Assembly (NCBI GenBank): GCA_003526375.1
Contig: DPDG01000092.1
Location: forward strand, 1-18,230
Origin: Lentisphaeria bacterium
GTDB taxonomy: Bacteria > Verrucomicrobiota > Lentisphaeria > Victivallales > UBA1829
Direction: 5' to 3'
DNA length: 18,230 nucleotides
The position numbers and the translations under genes are program-made. Each line of letters starts with the position of its first letter. Positions within the stretch are counted from its first letter, which is position 1. The notes beneath the pieces are model-generated. The model saw only the letters and a program-made list of their open reading frames with translations. It did no database searches and was not told the DNA's origin. Shown in pieces: positions 6,933 through 14,307 of this stretch.

Positions 6933-8455
6933 ATTTGAGCGTAAATCCGGTATATTCCCATATGGTTTTACCGGCAGTTACAACACTCGACGAAGCAAAG
7001 AGCGTCATCTGGGATCTGGCTGAGGAGAATGAAAAACTCGGCAATGAACTCGCATGGTTTAAACGTCAGATTTTCGGGGCGAAATCGGAGCGTTTTCTGC
7101 CGGATTCAGATGAAACGCAACCGCTACCGGGCTTCGAACCTCCCCCCGCCGAAGAATCCGTTCCGGTGCCGCAAAAGGTGGCGGAGCATGAACGGAAGCC
7201 CCGTCAGGAAAATGCGTTGTCCGAAATTCCCGCCGGCCTGCCGCGCGAGGAGCGGATCATCGACGTGCCTGAAGCGGAACACGAGGGACTGACGCTGATC
7301 GGCTATGCGGAAAGCGAACGGATCGCCTACCGGACAGGCCTGTATGTGATTCATTTCAAACGGGCGAAATACGCCGATCCGGACCGTCCTGAAAACGGCG
7401 TGACCACAGCTCCGGCTCCGGGCGATTTTTTCGACACCGACAGCGGCCGGACCCGTTACGACGCCTCGTTCGTCGCCAAGGTGGTGGCGGACAAGATCGA
7501 GAACTCGATTCCGCTCGAACGGCAGGCGAAGATGTTTGCCAACGAGGGACTGCCGGTGGCTCCATCGACCCTCGAATACCTCTACCGAAACAGCGCCGCG
7601 TTGCTCGAACCGCTTTATCGCCGGATGATTGAGCTGATCATGGAGTGCGAAATCCTGCACGTCGACGCAACCTTCATCAAGCTGCTGGTCAAGGGTTCCG
7701 GCAAAAGCAAGCAGGCGTATCTGTGGTGCCGTGTGACCGGCTGCGGTCCGCCGCTGGCGGCATTCCATTTCGCGCCGTCGCGGTCGCGCGAGGTGGCGGA
7801 ACTCCTGCTCGGAGATTATTCCGGCACCGTCATCCGCGACTCTTACACCGGATATGAAACGTTGGAAAACTGTGACGTGGCCTGTTGTTGGGCGCACGCG
7901 CGGCGCTATTTCGTGACCGCCTTCGACAACGGATTCGGCAAGGCGGAAGAGCCGTTGAAGCTGATTCGCGCGCTCTACCGGATCGAACGCGAAGCAAAGC
8001 GCAAAGCGGAAGCCAAAGGCACGGAGACGGCGCTGTTCCAATTCCGCAAGGAGGGACGCCGGGAATCGCGGAAGCTCGCCGGACAATTCTTCGCCTGCTG
8101 CCGGACGTTGAGTGGAGAAGAACGTCCGTCATCGCCGGTCGCCAGGGCGGTGAATTACGCACTCAACATTGAGGCGGAGCTGACAAGATTCCTGGACGAT
8201 CCCAAGCTCAACATCGACAACAATCCGGCCGAACGGCTGAACCGCGGAATCGCACTGATTCGCAAGAACAGCCTGTTTGCCGGAAGCGAAAAAGGCGGCC
8301 GGAATCTGGCGATCCTGTATTCATTCGCGGCCTCCTGCAAAGCCAACGGCCTGGCCTTCGGAAACTGGCTGAAAGACGTCCTGCCGCGCCTGGCAAGCGC
8401 AACCCCGACCGAATTCGACAACCTCCTGCCCCATCGCTGGAAACCGACAGAATAA
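6929..8455 (+). CDS. tnpC: IS66 family transposase TnpC
   Basis: 508 residues from a TTG at 6929 that overlaps the tnpB stop; an ATG at 6962 is the alternative. The N-terminus has the leucine-zipper-like region LAEENEKLGNELAWFKRQIF and GAKSERF. The DDE catalytic triad can be placed at D246 (HVDATF), D304 (IRDSYTGY) and E435 (NNPAERLNR). A C-terminal IS66_C-like tail with ASCKANGLAFGNWLKDVLP follows. It is the full length of the family. The zinc-finger segment usually rich in CxxC pairs reads KYADPDRPENG here, with no cysteines, so that domain is atypical. The reading frame is uninterrupted, so the enzyme could still act on complete IS66 copies elsewhere. Confidence 0.92.
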   Translation: MNLSVNPVYSHMVLPAVTTLDEAKSVIWDLAEENEKLGNELAWFKRQIFGAKSERFLPDSDETQPLPGFEPPPAEESVPVPQKVAEHERKPRQENALSEIPAGLPREERIIDVPEAEHEGLTLIGYAESERIAYRTGLYVIHFKRAKYADPDRPENGVTTAPAPGDFFDTDSGRTRYDASFVAKVVADKIENSIPLERQAKMFANEGLPVAPSTLEYLYRNSAALLEPLYRRMIELIMECEILHVDATFIKLLVKGSGKSKQAYLWCRVTGCGPPLAAFHFAPSRSREVAELLLGDYSGTVIRDSYTGYETLENCDVACCWAHARRYFVTAFDNGFGKAEEPLKLIRALYRIEREAKRKAEAKGTETALFQFRKEGRRESRKLAGQFFACCRTLSGEERPSSPVARAVNYALNIEAELTRFLDDPKLNIDNNPAERLNRGIALIRKNSLFAGSEKGGRNLAILYSFAASCKANGLAFGNWLKDVLPRLASATPTEFDNLLPHRWKPTE

Positions 8456-8486
8456 TTCACCAAAATCACGCAACCATGCCGCCGTT

Positions 8487-8519
8487 CTCCGTCAGACATG
8501 TAGCTGGTTGGGCGCTTAC
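8487..8519 (-). repeat. Right terminal inverted repeat of the IS66 element
   Basis: Reading inwards from 8519 on the minus strand the sequence begins GTAAGCGCCCAACCAGCTAC and continues through CATGTCTGACGGAG. The GTAA outer end is typical of IS66. No partner is found at the left side. Confidence 0.7.
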
Positions 8520-8596
8520 CGCCGTAGAGAGCGATTACATAGATGAATAGCAAACAGGCAATGAGAAAACCAAGATTCGGAAGAAATCCTTTCGAG
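8520..8596. other. Short flank between the IS66 right end and the HTH gene
   Basis: 77 bp with no supported gene. The minus strand would encode a hydrophobic run (LGFLIACLLFIYVIALYGG) up to the IS edge in an open frame, but no start or family can be assigned. It may be the interrupted part of an older gene. Confidence 0.3.
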
Positions 8597-8977
8597 TTAC
8601 AAAAACCTCTCCTCCTGCTCTTTCCAAAGTTCCGGGATGGGATTGCGGAGCGCGGTATCGGTCAGCTTGGCGGGGATGTCGCCGGAGAGGATGCGGTGGA
8701 TGATTTTTGGCGAGAGACGGGTCATGCGGAGTCGCCGCGTGACCGCGCCGGGGTCGATTTTCAGCGCGGCGGCGATATCCTTGGCGCTGGCGAAATCACC
8801 ATTCGCCAGCAATTTCTCCCAGCGGAAGGCACGGGCGAGACTCAAGGCCAGCGGCGATTTTTCCGGCTCAGAGTCATCGCCGACGGCGGCCACGGTTCGC
8901 CGCGCACCGCAGGATCGGAACGCGATGGGAATGTGAATATGCAGATTTCCGTTTTCAAGGTTGTCAATTCTGGGCAT
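8597..8977 (-). CDS. Recombinase-associated helix-turn-helix protein
   Basis: 126 residues. The C-terminal half, LARAFRWEKLL then KDIAAALKIDPGAVTRRLRM and LSPKIIHRILSGD, matches the small ParB-like HTH proteins encoded directly downstream of serine recombinases in many Proteobacteria and Planctomycetes; their role in recombination is not defined. The HTH lies at about residues 70-90. The ATG at 8977 overlaps the recombinase stop by 14 bp, so the pair were translated together. The upstream recombinase is truncated, so this gene may now lack both a partner and a promoter. Confidence 0.65.
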   Translation of the reverse strand: MPRIDNLENGNLHIHIPIAFRSCGARRTVAAVGDDSEPEKSPLALSLARAFRWEKLLANGDFASAKDIAAALKIDPGAVTRRLRMTRLSPKIIHRILSGDIPAKLTDTALRNPIPELWKEQEERFL

Positions 8978-9510
8978 TTGCCGCCATCTCCTCTCTGAGC
9001 GTTTTCACGCCATCGGTTCTTATTTCAAGGTCGAGTCCGGTCTCGGTCACGACAGTCTGTTTGATCAGCAGACGCACCAGCCGGTTCTTTTCTTCGGGAT
9101 ACATTTCATTCCAGACCGTGCCGATGTCGCCAAGCATGTCCATGACCTCTTTGACATCCAGCTCCGCCGTGTCCGCAATGCGGCGGGCGAAGTCCGGGGT
9201 GCGGAGAAATTTTGCCAGCTGGTCGGAAACCAGTTTTTCGATGTCTCCGGCGGAAATCCTTTTGACCGGACAGCTGGATACGGCGCGTTTGAAATCCTTG
9301 GAGCAGATGTAATACGGATAAGTCTTGCCGTTGTGCCGTCCGTAAGTCGGTGTCATCGCGCCGCCGCAGTGACCGCATTTGAGGATGCCCTTCAGCATGG
9401 CGATGCTCGCAACGCGTTCACCTTTCTGTCTCCGTTCGGGAGTGTTGCTGTCAAGAATCACATGGACGCGATCCCAGACCGCGCGGTCGATGATGCCATG
9501 ACGAAGATAT
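8964..9510 (-). pseudogene. C-terminal half of a second serine recombinase
   Basis: The frame reads GIIDRAVWDRVHVILDSNTP, the usual 'EAIIDRALWDKVHAIL' segment of the recombinase domain. A zinc ribbon then follows, with ILKCGHCGGAMTP, YYICSKD and SSCPVKRI, and then a C-terminal region ending in NAQN at 8964. The whole catalytic resolvase domain with its serine is absent: upstream of about 9510 the DNA encodes pseudopilin sequence in another frame. A GTG at 9461 opens a 165-residue frame, but there is no reason to think it is a natural start. It is unlike the recombinase at 1075-2757, being of the kind with a downstream HTH partner. It cannot catalyse recombination as it stands. Confidence 0.72.
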
Positions 9511-9760
9511 ACTTCCGGCTGGCGTCGATGCGGTGCCAGAAGCTGCCGAACCGCTCCTTCATTTCGGCGTTGTATATGCTCGTGTCATCACCCCAGGAGG
9601 CCTGTCCATACCGATAGACATTGATGTTGCTGTACTGTGGGCGCTTCATCGTCGGACAGAGCAACACATCGGTCGGCAGACCGCTCTGAACAGGATAGTC
9701 TGTGCGGATGGTATTGCTGCTGTTGTATCATTCCAGTTCTTCCCGGGATGCATCGTCATA
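9495..9760 (-). pseudogene. Fragment of a second pseudopilin-like (H-X9-DG type) gene
   Basis: In the minus frame open from 9727, DYPVQSGLPTDVLLCPTMK is followed by RYGQASWGDDTSIYNAEMKE and RFGSFWHRIDASRKYIFVM. The pattern 'LLCP...YNAEM...FWHRID...KYIFVMD' resembles the central part of Lentisphaerota pseudopilin-like proteins. GKNWND just upstream (about 9730-9747) is in another frame, so a frameshift or small indel lies near 9728. The prepilin N-terminus and the H-X9-DG tail are both missing. At about 9495-9503 the sequence passes into recombinase codons. I read it as decayed; the family call rests on pattern only. Confidence 0.5.
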
Positions 9761-9811
9761 GGCGTGAGCGTGCGGACAAGGGGACGGCATTTCGCCATTC
9801 TTATGCTTAAA

Positions 9812-10465
9812 CTATGAGAGTAAATTCAGTTCCGCCTTTTCCCTGACAATCTGTTCAATCCGCTCTTTTGTCATTAATTTATCCAGTTCGTTTCCGCAGG
9901 CCTTGACAACCCAGGAATAGGTTCTCTCTGCTTTGTCAAAATCTCCCTGAAACAGGGAGGGCATGATACGAACACGATCAAATCCGGAAATGACCTGAGT
10001 GGCGATCTCGTCCAGATAGACGTTCAAACCATCCGGACCAGACACGCATTGATGATAGAGATTCATCGCCTGGATCCGCACTGTCAGTGAACGGGGATAA
10101 TCCGAACACATCAAATTCCACGGATCGCTGGAGACCGTCTGATCCCCGGCATTTCGGAAATCCGTCCGCAGGAGGACACAGGGAATATCCAGCATCTTGG
10201 CGATCATGAACTCGACCACGGTTCCGGAGTCAAGATCCGTCCCGTCAAAATTGAAAAGAGCCAGATGACAGCTCATAACCAAGTCCAGATCCCCATTGCG
10301 GATACTTGTGTCGCGAAGTTTATTGCCCTCGGTGTTCTGAGGCAAAACCGTCCGGTAAAGTCCGTGAGAGTTTTTCCAGATGGCGTTGCTCAAAAGTAAA
10401 TTGCCGGAGAGGTGCTTGAAATCGAAAAGGTCTCCTGCATGATAGATATTCATTGTCGCACTCAT
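9812..10465 (-). CDS. Nucleoside 2-deoxyribosyltransferase family protein
   Basis: 217 residues. NIYHAGDLFDFKHLSGN at the N-terminus, then VLPQNTE, LALFNFDGTDLDSGTVVEF at about 68-86 and IPCVLLRTDFR fit the Nuc_deoxyrib_tr family. E85 in DSGTVVEF is in the place of the catalytic glutamate. Known members move 2-deoxyribose between bases or hydrolyse deoxynucleotides, and so feed or cleanse the dNTP pool. The C-terminal 80 residues are an extension of unknown use. The ATG at 10465 has AAAGG eleven bases upstream; an ATG at 10453 is the alternative. It is last in the minus-strand run, 59 bp after the YolD-like gene, and its nucleotide role fits the polymerase upstream. Whether it acts on normal or damaged nucleotides, or in phage defence, is open. 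Confidence 0.8.
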   Translation of the reverse strand: MSATMNIYHAGDLFDFKHLSGNLLLSNAIWKNSHGLYRTVLPQNTEGNKLRDTSIRNGDLDLVMSCHLALFNFDGTDLDSGTVVEFMIAKMLDIPCVLLRTDFRNAGDQTVSSDPWNLMCSDYPRSLTVRIQAMNLYHQCVSGPDGLNVYLDEIATQVISGFDRVRIMPSLFQGDFDKAERTYSWVVKACGNELDKLMTKERIEQIVREKAELNLLS

Positions 10466-10524
10466 TCTTTAAAAACCTTTATTTCCGGCTATGCGTTGAA
10501 GTTGACAACGGATTTTCAACCGAA

Positions 10525-10962
10525 TCATTTCATCTGCGGCGACTCCGCCATTTCGGAAAAGATTGCTCCGCTTATGTCGAGAATGTCGTCGAGCCGGATT
10601 GCCTGACCGCTGTTCAAAGTAATGATTCGTTCCGGAAGGGATATGGTCTTTATCATTCCGGTAACAGATTGATATTCCCCTCCGGACTTCCGTTCATCCG
10701 GAATGAAATATATTATATCCGCCTCCGGATTGCTTTTCAAGCTCTTTGCCAGAAAGTTAATCCGCCTGTTAAGCTCTGTCTGCTCAGTCTCGCTTAATTC
10801 ACGACGTTCTTCGGTCAATCGTCCCGCTTCGACAATACTCTCTTCATATCCGGTCAAAGCGGAAAACGGAGCAAACTGCGCGGCACGGTCGTGCATGAAC
10901 ATCCGCTGACGAGTCGGAGAAACATGGTGTGGCAGATTTATAATGTCATCGTATCGGCTCAT
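10525..10962 (-). CDS. YolD-like protein, partner of the Y-family polymerase
   Basis: 145 residues starting MSRYDDIINLPHHVSPTR and followed by MHDRAAQFAPFSALTGYEES, the hallmark of the YolD-like family. A polar helical stretch (about 50-80) and a small beta-rich C-terminal part with ERIITLNSGQAIRLDDI follow. In Firmicutes yolD genes sit beside uvrX/yqjW-type polymerases and are thought to be the functional counterpart of UmuD. I start it at 10962: AAGGA lies seven bases upstream and the ATG overlaps the stop of the membrane-protein gene as ATGA. The in-frame ATG at 10980 would lengthen the overlap. Confidence 0.88.
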   Translation of the reverse strand: MSRYDDIINLPHHVSPTRQRMFMHDRAAQFAPFSALTGYEESIVEAGRLTEERRELSETEQTELNRRINFLAKSLKSNPEADIIYFIPDERKSGGEYQSVTGMIKTISLPERIITLNSGQAIRLDDILDISGAIFSEMAESPQMK

Positions 10963-11144
10963 TTGTTTTTCCTTCTCCATACAAGCCCCTTCAGCAAACC
11001 AAAATAAAGGATGATTGCCAGAATTACTCCAATTCCGATACGGTATGGAGTTCTGTTATAAAATGGTATGAATGACAGTACCGTTCCGACTGTTACCATA
11101 ATGAAAATAACAAGAAAAGGCAAAATTTTCTTGAGAATGTTCAT
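10959..11144 (-). CDS. Small two-segment membrane protein of unknown function
   Basis: 61 residues with two predicted membrane helices: about 5-27 (ILPFLVIFIMVTVGTVLSFI) and 36-52 (IGIGVILAIILYFGLL). A positively charged tail WRRKNK suggests a cytoplasmic C-terminus. It is not recognised as a named family. It lies between the polymerase and YolD-like genes, joined to each by an ATGA overlap, so it is almost certainly translated. Its presence inside a translesion polymerase/YolD unit is unusual and suggests a membrane-linked accessory or control role, which is inference. Confidence 0.75.
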   Translation of the reverse strand: MNILKKILPFLVIFIMVTVGTVLSFIPFYNRTPYRIGIGVILAIILYFGLLKGLVWRRKNK

Positions 11145-12643
11145 GCCTTATGCCCTCCAACTTGCTGATTGCGGTCTTTGGCGGTCGCACCATCCTGCAA
11201 ACTCATCGCTTTGAGGACAGCGTTCTTGCCAAACTGTTTTTTGATACTCAACAGAGCATCCTGCAATCGGCGTTCCTTGGCAAATTCGGCATCTTCGGCC
11301 GCCTTTTGTTTTGCCAACGCCTCGTGATCGGCAAAGAGATCCGGTTGTTCCAGGATATCTTCCGGAACATCGCTTTCATTCAGAATATGGTTCGCCCCAA
11401 TGGTAATTTTGCGTACCAGCAGATTCGGATCGATGATCCGGTCAAAGAGCTGCATCATATGTTCAATGATGATTTTCGAAGAAGAGGTGTGCCGGGGCAG
11501 ATTAATTGAACCGTGAGCATCCTTGGGAGCTTGCCTTCCATAAGAATCCGTTTTGATTGACCCGGTGTACTTCCGCCGCCGTTCCGGATCAGTCAGATTG
11601 AGAACATCGTAAGCAATATTTAAAGTCAGTTGGTCTGTCACGATCCGTTTCTCAACGAGGTCAAGAGCAAGAATATCCGTCATTTCCATAACGACCAGCC
11701 GAGCTTTGTCGTGTTCGTATGGATCTTGAAGAACCTGTCCGGAACTTACCGAACTGTTCTCCGGACGGTACGATTTGATGTCGGCAATGGTACAAGGCTC
11801 CCATCCCCAGGCGTGATCAATCAGGAGCTCCGCATTGATCCCGAACAGTTTGTAAAGCAAATCCTCGTTCCTTAGAGACATCCGTGCCACATCGCCCATA
11901 GTGAACATCCCGGCGGCCTCCAGCTTGCCGGCATAGCCTTTGCCAACTCTCCAAAAGTCTGTCAATGGCCGATGCGTCCAGAGCTTCTCCCGGTAGGACG
12001 GCTCATCGAGTTCGGCAAGCCGGACTCCGTTTTTGTCGGCGGGAATGTGTTTTGCCACAATGTCCATCGCGACCTTGGCCAGATACAGGTTCGTACCAAT
12101 GCCCGCCGTGGCGGTGATCCCGGTTGCGGCGAGGACTTCCCGGATCAGCTTCACGGCAAAATCGCGGGCGGAGAGTTTGTAGAGTTTCAGGTAGGAAGTC
12201 GCATCGATGAACACCTCGTCGATGGAATAGACATGGATGTCGTCCGGAGAGACGTATTTCAGGTAGATGCCGTAAATCTGCGAGCTGACCTCGATGTAAC
12301 GCGCCATGCGCGGCACGGCAACGATGCAATCCAGTTCCAAAGACGGATTCGCCGCCAGTTCCGGCGCGCTCGCAGATTTGCCGCTGAAACGGTGTCCCGG
12401 CGCGAGGCTCTGCCGCTGGGCGTTGACCTGCCGAACCTTCTGCATCACCTCGAACAGCCGGGGACGTCCGGGAATGCCGCAGACTTTCAGCGCCGGTGAA
12501 ACTGCAAGGCAAATCGTTTTGTCCGTCCGGGACTGGTCGGCCACCACCAGATTGGTCGTCAACGGGTCGAGTTTCCGGTCGGCGCACTCCACCGAGGCAT
12601 AAAAGGATTTCAGGTCAATCGCTATGTAAACGCGGTCATTCAT
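11141..12643 (-). CDS. Y-family DNA polymerase, UvrX/UmuC-like (translesion synthesis)
   Basis: 500 residues from the ATG at 12643, which overlaps the preceding stop as ATGA; a TTG at 12655 in frame is less likely. The N-terminus VYIAIDLKSFYASVEC carries metal-binding D10, and HVYSIDEVFIDAT carries D142 and E143, the catalytic acidic pair. GIGTNLYLAKVAMDIVAKHI and LTDFWRVGKGYAGKLEAAG (helix-hairpin-helix) follow, then a little-finger domain. The C-terminus FGKNAVLKAMSLQDGATAKD, ending in QVGGHKA, is typical of the Firmicutes UvrX/YqjW-like subgroup. The enzyme copies past damaged bases at the price of mutations. The YolD-like partner is two genes downstream. Close likeness to mobile Firmicutes polymerases suggests horizontal gain. 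No LexA box was identified. Confidence 0.93.
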   Translation of the reverse strand: MNDRVYIAIDLKSFYASVECADRKLDPLTTNLVVADQSRTDKTICLAVSPALKVCGIPGRPRLFEVMQKVRQVNAQRQSLAPGHRFSGKSASAPELAANPSLELDCIVAVPRMARYIEVSSQIYGIYLKYVSPDDIHVYSIDEVFIDATSYLKLYKLSARDFAVKLIREVLAATGITATAGIGTNLYLAKVAMDIVAKHIPADKNGVRLAELDEPSYREKLWTHRPLTDFWRVGKGYAGKLEAAGMFTMGDVARMSLRNEDLLYKLFGINAELLIDHAWGWEPCTIADIKSYRPENSSVSSGQVLQDPYEHDKARLVVMEMTDILALDLVEKRIVTDQLTLNIAYDVLNLTDPERRRKYTGSIKTDSYGRQAPKDAHGSINLPRHTSSSKIIIEHMMQLFDRIIDPNLLVRKITIGANHILNESDVPEDILEQPDLFADHEALAKQKAAEDAEFAKERRLQDALLSIKKQFGKNAVLKAMSLQDGATAKDRNQQVGGHKA

Positions 12644-13296
12644 TTGTTGCAGCAAACTTTCTCACGAAAAAGAGCGGCTATCTTTTCTATTTCATCCTCA
12701 CTTGGTTCGGCCTTCCCATGCTCCCATGCGGAGACCTTCTTCACGGAAACGTTGAGCGCGGCGGCAAACTTAACCTGCGAGAGTCCCAATGCCTTGCGTT
12801 TGGCAAGAAGTTGTTCCGGTGTAAGAAGTCCGGATTCATCGGTAAAATCAGGAATGGACACAGCAGGGAATGTATCGCCGAGAACAACTTTCAGCTTTGC
12901 AACTCCGGCGGCATTGACAGCGGATACATTTGAAATGGAGGTCCGGAGCTCCGGGAATTTCTCGTATTTCTTGCGGACGAGGCCGTTGATTTCATCCCGG
13001 ACAATCTTTTTGGACTCGGCATCCACTCTCATTTCGTCTACAGAGGAATCGTCGATCTCCTTACGGCCGGTGACGGCGATATTCCACGCGACCATGCCCA
13101 ACCGCCAGATAATGTTCCGCCCGACAAGGTCTGGCCCCTTGGAATCGTCCACATACTCCGGCAGAACGTCAGCACACAGATCCATGAGCGCATCGGCGAT
13201 GCGCCCACTCAGATGCAGACGATGCTGCTCGGCGTGGAATTTCCGTGCCTTCAGTTTCGCCTTGCGTTTGGCTGCCTTGTCCTGTTTTCGGCTCAT
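12640..13296 (-). CDS. XRE-type helix-turn-helix protein with a long N-terminal domain
   Basis: 218 residues. The C-terminal third has a Cro/C1-type HTH: LTPEQLLAKRKALGLSQVKF with ALNVSVKKVSAWEHGKAEPS (about 158-205), as in HigA/MqsA-like antitoxins and regulators. The N-terminal part is lysine-rich (1-20) and then a helical domain (20-150) that I do not recognise. It contains IIWRLGMVAWNIAVTG, which could pack as a hydrophobic core. It is coupled on both sides by ATGA overlaps (stop of the nuclease gene, start of the polymerase gene), so it is a natural candidate for regulator of the run. No toxin gene of the usual size is next to it, so a toxin-antitoxin role is not supported. Confidence 0.78.
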   Translation of the reverse strand: MSRKQDKAAKRKAKLKARKFHAEQHRLHLSGRIADALMDLCADVLPEYVDDSKGPDLVGRNIIWRLGMVAWNIAVTGRKEIDDSSVDEMRVDAESKKIVRDEINGLVRKKYEKFPELRTSISNVSAVNAAGVAKLKVVLGDTFPAVSIPDFTDESGLLTPEQLLAKRKALGLSQVKFAAALNVSVKKVSAWEHGKAEPSEDEIEKIAALFREKVCCNK

Positions 13297-14288
13297 TTAT
13301 TCCATTTCCAGTCTCGCACTGTGATCGTGCTTTCAAGTTGTTCCTGCTTCGGCTGCGGAACGGTTGAGAAAAAGTTCAGCCCTGTCGCCGCTTCCACGGC
13401 ATCAACGGTAACGGCAAAATCTTGCAATGGCCGGTTGCTGCCATCATTGGGGAGAATGAAGCCGATCATCTTCTCCGGCGGAGTTCGATCATACACGATC
13501 TTGTAATAGTGTGTCGGCACGGTCACTTTGTTTCCGCCGATGGTGACGGTCTTTGTCTTGGGCAGGATCGGTCCGGTGACGATGTAGACATCGTGTTCAG
13601 TGATGGCGAAGTATCGAACCTGCGCTTCTAGGTTCTTCCAGATGCCCCGATTGAATGCCGGTTTCTGTGGAGACATATTGCTCATGTAAAAGCTGTCGGA
13701 CATCGTGCGAACGGAGAAAGCCATATCGGCAGCCGGCGCTAGATGCCCCCGGTCGTAGCCGGATCGGCGATAGTCTGCAAGCGTTGCGCTGCCGGTGGGG
13801 ATTTCCGGGTCTTCACGGAAATCATCGCCGCGTTTCGCCGCCTTGGTCAGCGCCTGCTCTTTGGTGAGATGGTAGATTACCCATGCTGGCTGTTCATGAT
13901 ATTCGATGTAGCCGAGGGCGTAGCCTGGGCGGTCGATAATCTTGTCAGCTTTGCCGGGAACGCCAAGCTTAAGATGGTCATACTGCGTCTGAACGGTGAT
14001 GACCGACTGTTGCTGAGCCGTGGTCGAGCCGGGAACGGTGACAATCGGTTCCGGCGGGATCATCGTTGACGGCGTAACGGAGGGGTCCGGCTGCGGTTCC
14101 CGAGGAGGATTTTGCCGGGCCGGTCTGACCTTCTCCACAATGACGGCAACCCACTGCCGAGCCGTGGTGGGGTATTTCCAAATACCGAACCCGACTCCCA
14201 GAATAAGGAGAATCAGGATGAATAGCAGTTTCGACCAGAAATGCGAACTGCCTTTTTTGCGAGATGTGCTTTTTTTACGATGCGCCAT
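13293..14288 (-). CDS. Membrane-anchored DNA/RNA non-specific endonuclease (NUC1/NucA family)
   Basis: 331 residues. A basic N-terminus (1-17) is followed by one membrane helix (about 19-41, LLFILILLILGVGFGIWKYP) and a proline-rich linker (about 60-90). The nuclease domain starts near 105. The active-site motif DRGHLAPAADM is seen with H182 as general base, preceded by YRRSGY; FYMSNMSPQKPAFNRGIW follows, containing the metal-binding asparagine region. The family cuts DNA and RNA without sequence preference using Mg2+. With an N-terminal anchor the domain is probably outside the cytoplasmic membrane, where it could scavenge nucleotides or degrade incoming DNA. Its stop overlaps the next start (ATGA). 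The upstream gene ends 19 bp before its ATG. Confidence 0.9.
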   Translation of the reverse strand: MAHRKKSTSRKKGSSHFWSKLLFILILLILGVGFGIWKYPTTARQWVAVIVEKVRPARQNPPREPQPDPSVTPSTMIPPEPIVTVPGSTTAQQQSVITVQTQYDHLKLGVPGKADKIIDRPGYALGYIEYHEQPAWVIYHLTKEQALTKAAKRGDDFREDPEIPTGSATLADYRRSGYDRGHLAPAADMAFSVRTMSDSFYMSNMSPQKPAFNRGIWKNLEAQVRYFAITEHDVYIVTGPILPKTKTVTIGGNKVTVPTHYYKIVYDRTPPEKMIGFILPNDGSNRPLQDFAVTVDAVEAATGLNFFSTVPQPKQEQLESTITVRDWKWNK

Positions 14289-14307
14289 GATTCACCTGAA
14301 CTTCGCC

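Larger units (their letters stand above)
6579..8519 (+). mobile_element. IS66-family insertion sequence, left end missing or unrecognisable
   Basis: The unit has the tnpB-tnpC pair of IS66 elements and a right end ending ...GGGCGCTTAC at 8519, matching the GTAAGCGC type of outer end when read inwards. No tnpA and no matching GTAAGCGC end occur between 6330 and 6579; only CTACATGT (6575-6582) is shared with the inner part of the right end. No 8-bp target duplication could be matched across the two sides. It is therefore probably truncated on the left. It is GC-richer than its flanks. Confidence 0.8.

Noticed and set aside
7124..8086. 320-residue open frame on the minus strand opposite tnpC
   Set aside because: GC-rich antisense shadow: low-complexity arginine-rich product, no family resemblance, and the plus strand carries an intact DDE transposase.
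6388..8526. The octamer CCGCCGTA at 6388-6395 and again at 8519-8526 as an IS66 target duplication
   Set aside because: The left copy lies inside a continuous protein reading (TAPYGGEQLHP) and the DNA after it does not resemble the IS right end; the match also needs the IS to end one base short of TTAC. Probably chance.
8961..9617. 218-residue plus-strand frame across the recombinase fragment
   Set aside because: It lies opposite zinc-ribbon and recombinase codons recognised on the minus strand; its translation has no recognisable motif.
12640..13296. Toxin-antitoxin pair made of the HTH protein and the nuclease
   Set aside because: The nuclease is a membrane-anchored NUC1 protein of 331 residues and the next partner is a polymerase; the layout is an operon and no typical toxin is seen.
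12644..13324. 226-residue plus-strand frame opposite the HTH gene
   Set aside because: Serine/arginine-rich antisense product; the minus-strand HTH gene is coupled to both neighbours and clearly coding.
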